The translations under genes and the position numbers were made by a program. Below, piece by piece: positions 7,981 through 10,529 of a DNA stretch of 10,529 nucleotides; positions within the stretch are counted from its first letter, which is position 1, and every line of letters begins with the position of its first letter. The notes beneath the pieces are model-generated. The model searched no databases and was not told the DNA's origin. It saw nothing but the letters and a program-made list of their open reading frames with translations. Location of the stretch: positions 1-10,529 of the forward strand of contig CAJNDS010001703.1 of the NCBI GenBank assembly GCA_905221605.1, written 5' to 3'. The DNA is from Symbiodinium natans (taxonomy: Eukaryota > Sar > Dinophyceae > Suessiales > Symbiodiniaceae).

Positions 7981-8131
7981 CGGATCAACGCCATCTTTTG
8001 AATTGTTGAGGTCCTGCAGTGTGCCGGGCCTGTACAAGCCAAGCCATGCCAAATTTAACATCCACTTCTGAGTCATTTCACTGTCCTGCGCCATCAGTGA
8101 AGCAAGGCCTTCGGCATCCGCATTGTTGGAC
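7981..8131 (-). CDS. Putative exon 5, joins in frame to exon 4
   Basis: It is preceded by AGCTCTTTCAG|G (AG 8133-8132). The one-base entry completes the CT left by the previous donor to give CTG, so the join reads APEL then SNNADAEGLASLMAQDSEM and KWMLNLAWLGLYRPGTLQ. The implied intron is 211 nt (8342-8132). The frame stays open to TGA at 7980-7978. Candidate donors are CTGCAG|GACCTC (a GA donor, known in dinoflagellates, at 8013) and GATCC|GTGACC (7979). About 14% of residues are acidic, and Trp/Leu spacing suggests a helix. On the plus strand the same DNA reads as frames poor in acidic residues. Confidence 0.33.
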
Positions 8132-8177
8132 CTGAAAGAGCTGGATGCTTCAGAGGCCTTCAGATTTTGAAGCTTAG

Positions 8178-8197
8178 CATTCGAATATGTTCGAATG
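8178..8197. other. Perfect 8-bp-arm dyad at a start codon
   Basis: CATTCGAA, then TATG, then TTCGAATG. The arms are perfectly complementary, and the last three bases are the ATG of the 8195-8530 frame. About one or two such dyads are expected by chance in a window this size. Confidence 0.5.
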
Positions 8198-8530
8198 GAA
8201 CTTGAACTGCGAGCTTTTCAAGAATTGCGGGCCCAGCGGCTCAACAAGTCGCTCGCCCTGTCTCTCCTACAAAAGAGGTGGGCTTCTCAGAACCGATCAT
8301 GTTGCGCAGGGCAGTCTGACTCAATGACGGGTTTTGCTGGACAGCTCCGGTGCCGAATCATTGTCTTCGGCAACCCTGGCCTGCAGACCCAGTGGTGTCT
8401 CGCCAACGCCCCGTTGTTGGATTTCCTGACGGACACGTTCGATCACGTTCGTACAGTCTTGGAGGGGCTACATGAGACGCATTGCAAACGAGACGTAGAG
8501 TATTCCTTCAGCTGGAGTCTTCGAGTATAG
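8195..8530 (+). CDS. Competing plus-strand 111-codon frame, unknown product
   Basis: The frame has a true ATG and no interruption, begins MELELRAFQELRAQRLNKS, and has 11 acidic residues in 111 (DFLTDTFDHVRTVLEGLHE near residues 75-95). Its last sense codons are followed by a usable donor CGA|GTATAG (GT 8525). A good plus-strand acceptor CTGTCTTTTAG|G (8808), or TTAG|G ten bases later, could join it in phase to 8819-8965, which ends in TGA at 8963. It overlaps minus-strand exon 4 almost completely, so at most one of them is real. The start codon sits in a perfect 8-bp-arm dyad (8178-8197). No domain recognised. Confidence 0.2.
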   Translation: MELELRAFQELRAQRLNKSLALSLLQKRWASQNRSCCAGQSDSMTGFAGQLRCRIIVFGNPGLQTQWCLANAPLLDFLTDTFDHVRTVLEGLHETHCKRDVEYSFSWSLRV

Positions 8531-8601
8531 AACCAAGTGAATACTGCAACTGCACTCCTTGAAGAGTTGGGCATCTGCAAACCCAGACCTATCCCTACCC
8601 G
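8343..8601 (-). CDS. Putative exon 4, charged region with in-frame TAG
   Basis: An acceptor with a pure pyrimidine tract (8626-8607 on the plus strand is the complementary G-run) ends CTTAAG|C at 8602; TTTGCAG| further in is an alternative. The frame reads GFADAQLFKECSCSIHLVLY and then KTPAEGILYVSFAMRLM, meets TAG at 8470-8468, and continues in the same frame as NVIERVRQEIQQRGVGE and ARVAEDNDSAPEL. About 14% of residues are Asp or Glu. It ends in phase 2 at GAGCT|GTCCAG (GT 8342-8341). The second half is predicted helical and charged. A 27-nt GT...TAG segment covers the stop but is too short for an ordinary intron. No family recognised. Confidence 0.33.
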
Positions 8602-8823
8602 CTTAAGGGAGGGGGAGGGGGAGGCAGAAAATGTCGGTCGCATTTTCCGCTTCCCAACATAGTATGTCCCACCCTAAATGCAGAATTCCGGGTTTTGGGG
8701 TGGTTGGAATGGCTATCTTTTTCGGGACACGATTGTGAAATCAGGTATCCACGCCATCCAGCAAAATCATTATCAATCAACGAGGTGGTTCAAGACCCTG
8801 TCTTTTAGGATCCGTTAGGTTAC

Positions 8824-8991
8824 TCTACTGGCCTCGAGACCCGCCAAACGGCACAAACCGCTCCCGACAGTGCCTCTCGACGTTGCCGAAAAAGAGCCTG
8901 GAGACAGCACGGTGGCATCTGAAGCACAGCTTTCACCAAAAGAGCCAATACATACGTCCTCTTGAAATGAGCCCTTTAAAACCTTACCAAG
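8824..8991 (-). CDS. Putative exon 3, Ser/Gly-rich
   Basis: The frame is open from just after TGA (8994-8992) and reads KGSFQEDVCIGSFGESCASD, then VLSPGSFSATSRGTVG, to a donor AGTAGA|GTAACC (GT at 8823-8822). It overlaps the end of the previous block in another frame. Either a one-base frameshift near 8980 joins them into one exon, or a 69-nt intron (GTAAGG 8987 to TTCAG 8919) separates them. Serine and glycine are abundant and acidic residues are near 9%. On the plus strand, 8819-8965 also reads well (LDVAEKEPGDSTVASEAQ), so the strand is not certain. Confidence 0.25.
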
Positions 8992-9094
8992 TCAGCGCTT
9001 AAAGACTCCGAGCCTTCAGCGTCGACCGAGGCTCCGCCCTCCTAGGCTGGGGAGATGGAGCCCGAGCCCGCTGGGGCACCAGAAGGGGCGCCAC
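8988..9094 (-). CDS. Putative exon 2, Gly/Ala/Ser/Pro-rich, with in-frame TAG
   Basis: It is preceded by the best acceptor in the window: about 25 nt of nearly pure T and G/C-poor sequence ending TTTTTGCAG|G, with AG at 9096-9095. Entering with two bases, the frame reads GAPSGAPAGSGSISPA, meets TAG at 9044-9042, and continues EGGASVDAEGSESLSADL. It ends in phase 0 exactly at the donor TTG|GTAAGG (GT at 8987-8986). The low-complexity Gly/Ala/Ser/Pro run looks like a disordered linker. The other two phases also hit stops, so no phase is fully open. The TAG could be a nonsense change. Confidence 0.3.
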
Positions 9095-9192
9095 CTGCAA
9101 AAACACAACAAAACACGAAACAAAGCTGTCACCAAACCACCCCCCATGGAAGCAGCGGTAACTCGACAGCTTCAAGTGTCCCTTGGCATTAG
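9055..9192 (+). CDS. Small plus-strand frame, probably a shadow
   Basis: ATG at 9055, reading MEPEPAGAPEGAPPAKTQ, to TAG at 9190-9192 (45 residues). It is Pro/Ala/Glu-rich at first and Thr/Ser/Gln-rich later. It overlaps minus exon 2 and its acceptor tract. The repetitive GAP-like composition appears on both strands because the DNA is GCC/GGC-rich, so this is likely the mirror of the minus exon. Confidence 0.1.
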   Translation: MEPEPAGAPEGAPPAKTQQNTKQSCHQTTPHGSSGNSTASSVPWH

Positions 9193-9373
9193 CCTTTCAT
9201 GACACCCGTCTCGAATCGAGTCGCTGGAGGTAGGTCGCGGGGACGGTAGACGTGTCGTAACACTGCATCCAAGCTTGGTTGCCCACGCAGCCTGCATGCT
9301 CGGCAGTCAAGCTTGCATTCTGCTACTTCTTGACTAGTTTAGCATCCTGAACCATAGCTAAAAGCCACTTGAA
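9193..9373. other. Probable intron interior, no gene
   Basis: If the minus-strand gene is real this is intron 1. It contains CAAGCTTG-type sequence twice (about 9271 and 9308) and a CTCGAATCGAG dyad (about 9213). No coding-like frame of note. Confidence 0.4.
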
Positions 9374-9451
9374 TCACCATCGTGACACGAGCCTCTTCTT
9401 CGGGGCCTCAAGCACCTCACAGTCGCTGTCGGAGTCGAGCTCGATGGCCAT
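9374..9451 (-). CDS. Putative first exon: acidic patch plus basic cluster
   Basis: The frame starts at ATG 9451-9449 in a good context (G at -3, G at +4) and reads MAIELDSDSDCEVLEAPKKR, then LVSRW and TGA. Third codon positions are nearly all G or C, the strongest codon bias in the window. An acid/serine stretch followed by a hydrophobic VL and then PKKR resembles a SUMO-interacting motif next to a nuclear localisation signal; that is a motif resemblance only. Possible donors are GACT|GTGAGG (GT at 9420), GGCTC|GTGTCA (GT at 9388) and CGATG|GTGATT (GT at 9377), so the exon end is undecided. The first one joins in frame to the next block. An overlapping 81-codon frame (9603-9358) is the alternative. 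Confidence 0.35.
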   Translation of the reverse strand: MAIELDSDSDCEVLEAPKKRLVSRW

Positions 9452-9535
9452 TGCGGAACACTCGCTTTGAAGTTCAGATCAGGTTTCAAGCGGTTTAAGT
9501 GTCCAAGCCTTTCAGCTTCAACCTCAACTGCCGTC

Positions 9536-9716
9536 ATGAAATCAACCGGCCTGTGGCAAGTGGATGGTGCCGACTGCGGGCTCACATGCACAAGCAAAAG
9601 CATGCACGATGCGTTGATCAGAAAATACCGCCTGCATGTGATCTTACTCGGAGAACGGGAGGCTTATGGAGGCCTCCTACGCTTCCCATGCTCCACATCA
9701 AAGCCAACGTCAACGG
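9536..9716 (+). CDS. Weak plus-strand exon candidate ending at a donor
   Basis: From an ATG at 9536 the frame reads STGLWQVDGADCGLTCTSKS and MHDALIRKYRLHVILLGERE. At 9717 there is a good donor, CAACGG|GTAAGC, in phase 1. About 60% of third positions are G or C and acidic content is ordinary (about 10%). The frame continues past the donor into the poly-T/poly-G zone, which is certainly not coding. No acceptor and no family were identified. It lies next to the minus-strand ATG at 9451 in a head-to-head arrangement. Confidence 0.17.
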
Positions 9717-9800
9717 GTAAGCCCTCAAAGCTGCCTCTTCCCAGAGATCTTCATCACTGCTGTCCGGCTCCTGTGCAATGGCCGAGTGAAAAGGGTGGAG

Positions 9801-9851
9801 TTTTTTTTTGGGTCTTTTGTTTTTTTGGGGGGGGGGCCTTTTTTTTTTTTT
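9801..9851. repeat. Homopolymer zone: T9, T7, G10, T13
   Basis: T9 (9801-9809), T7 (9820-9826), G10 (9827-9836), CC, then T13 (9839-9851). Such runs slip in replication and in sequencing, so local length is uncertain. Confidence 0.95.
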
Positions 9852-9878
9852 GTTTGGTCGATTTTCTTGGTTTTCTCT

Positions 9879-9898
9879 AGGAAAAACCCTACTTTCCT
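9879..9898. repeat. Stray copy of the ~32-bp repeat motif
   Basis: The 20 bases match the unit core at 2316-2335 at 18 of 20 positions, including the AGGAAA...CTCCT/TTTCCT inverted parts, although 7.5 kb apart. More AGG/TTTCC text follows to about 9955. Confidence 0.6.
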
Positions 9899-9960
9899 TA
9901 CATTTTGGACGGATTTTCTGTCATTTCCCTTAGGTTTTCGTTGGTTTTTCATAGGGAATG

Positions 9961-10529
9961 GTACAGCTTAAAAGAAGCGGGGGGGTTGGGGGGGGCGCAG
10001 CCCCCCCCATTTGCAATGCTCACACGATGTTTTTCAACTAGTTTCTTGGGTTGGGAAGCACGCTTGGTACGGCTTAAAAGAAGCAGGGGGGGTTGGGGGG
10101 GGGCGCAGCCACCCCCCATTTGCAAACACCCTGCTCACATGATGGGTGTCAACAAGTTTCTTGGGCTTTGAAGCGCGCTCTGCACGGCTTAAAAAAAAAG
10201 CGGGGGGGTTGGGGGGGGCGCAGCCCCCCCCCATTTGCAAACACAATGCTCACACGATGCTTTTCAACTAGTTTCTTGGGCTTTGAAGCACGCTTGGTAC
10301 GGCTTAAAAGAAGCAAGGGGGGGGTTGGGGGGAAACACCCTGCTCACATGATGGGTTTCAACTAGTTTCTTGGGCTTCGGCTGAAAAAAAGCGGGGGGGT
10401 TGGGGGGGGCGCAGCCCCCCCCATTTGCAAACACAATGCTCACACGATAATTTTCAACTAGTTTCTTGGGCTTTGAACGGCTTAAAAGAAGCGGGGGGGT
10501 TGGGGGGGGCGCAGCCCCCCCCCATTTGC
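9961..10529. repeat. Tandem array of ~115-bp GC-hairpin units, six copies, cut by window end
   Basis: Units begin with GTACGGCTTAAAAGAAGC or a variant at 9961, 10067, 10182, 10297, about 10375 and about 10475, giving periods of 106, 115, 115, about 78 and about 100. Each has G7-8, TT, then G6-9. In five of six this is followed by CGCAG and C8-9, so the second G run and the C run form a stem of about 9 bp with a GCA loop (for example 9988-9996 with 10000-10008). The second unit has one A in the C run. The fourth unit lacks the CGCAG-C-run-ATTTGC part. The rest of the unit holds CATTTGCAAACAC, TGCTCACACGAT and CAACTAGTTTCTTGGGC. Linkers alternate between two types. Frames here are repeat artefacts. 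Confidence 0.95.

Larger units (their letters stand above)
7689..9451 (-). pseudogene. Multi-exon minus-strand gene or decayed copy, unknown product
   Basis: Five or six short blocks with protein-like, acidic-rich composition lie in order on the minus strand: 9451-9378, 9094-8988, 8991-8824, 8601-8343, 8131-7981 and 7889-7689. Strong acceptors precede several of them (a long T-rich tract ending TTTTTGCAG|G at 9095, a CCTCCC tract ending CTTAAG| at 8602, CTCTTTCAG|G at 8132) and GT donors follow (GTAAGG at 8987, GTAACC at 8823, GTCCAG at 8342). The frame is broken by TAG 9044-9042, TAG 8470-8468, TGA 7754-7752 and a frame change near 8980. The breaks could be real decay, sequencing error, or introns I placed wrongly. 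The predicted N-terminus is acidic with a basic cluster, suggesting a nuclear protein, but no domain is recognised. Plus-strand frames compete at 8195-8530 and 8819-8965. Confidence 0.33.

Noticed and set aside
7631-8071. 146-codon plus frame starting GCCATGGCACC
   Set aside because: The start context is good, but it has only about 5 acidic residues in 146 and overlaps better minus-strand blocks in GC-rich DNA where several frames stay open.
8343-8470. EF-hand or calcyphosine-like reading of the charged part of minus exon 4
   Set aside because: The pattern of Arg-Gly followed by acidic residues is only vaguely similar; the spaced Asp/Asn ligands of a calcium loop are not there.
9905-10365. 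Gly/Trp/Pro-rich frames in the terminal array, both strands
   Set aside because: They are produced by the G-run and C-run repeat units and shift frame between units.
9961-10529. CRISPR array
   Set aside because: The units are about 115 bp, diverged, contain homopolymers, and have no unique spacers between short identical repeats.
1-10529. Relic of the dinoflagellate spliced leader
   Set aside because: I looked for the GGCTCAAG-type end and its complement; only weak partial matches such as CGGCTCAAC at about 8238 were found.

Overview
This window looks like nuclear DNA of a eukaryotic protist. It has no bacterial gene layout, no long intact reading frame, and many satellite-like and simple repeats. 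My best guess is a dinoflagellate of the Symbiodiniaceae type. The reasons are the TTTAGGG-type telomere-like heptamers (at least nine copies), very repeat-rich spacer DNA at roughly 50% GC, and short coding-like blocks bounded by splice-like signals of the AG|G kind. I found no DinoSL relic, so this is an inference (about 50% sure), and no gene family was recognised by homology.

Layout: 1-500 is an extreme G/T-rich simple repeat. 501-1885 is mostly unique DNA with small repeats (an 11-bp repeat and a CAT tract near 1.42-1.51 kb). 1886-1991 is a 37-bp-arm foldback. 2150-2812 is a ~32-bp palindromic minisatellite with a 10-bp minisatellite (2414-2640) inside it. 2813-4000 is unique, with one fair plus-strand frame (3555-3875). 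4005-4893 holds minus-strand coding-like fragments in several frames. 5277-6422 is a degenerate repeat family with core TTGCCACCC. 6889-7293 has a minus-strand frame with an internal stop. 7380-7550 holds AT-rich microsatellites. 7689-9451 is the best gene candidate. 9801-9851 is a homopolymer zone. 9960-10529 is a tandem array of ~115-bp units, each with a G-rich tract and a GC hairpin, and it runs off the window.

The main biological reading is a multi-exon minus-strand gene, or decayed gene copy, at about 9.45 to 7.69 kb. Several short frames rich in acidic residues lie in order on one strand and are bounded by good acceptors (long pyrimidine tracts ending in AG) and GT donors. They are broken by at least three in-frame stops and one apparent frameshift. 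The product is unknown. Opposite-strand frames compete in places, so all gene calls are low to moderate confidence. They rest on composition and splice motifs read by eye. The repeats are much better supported than the genes.
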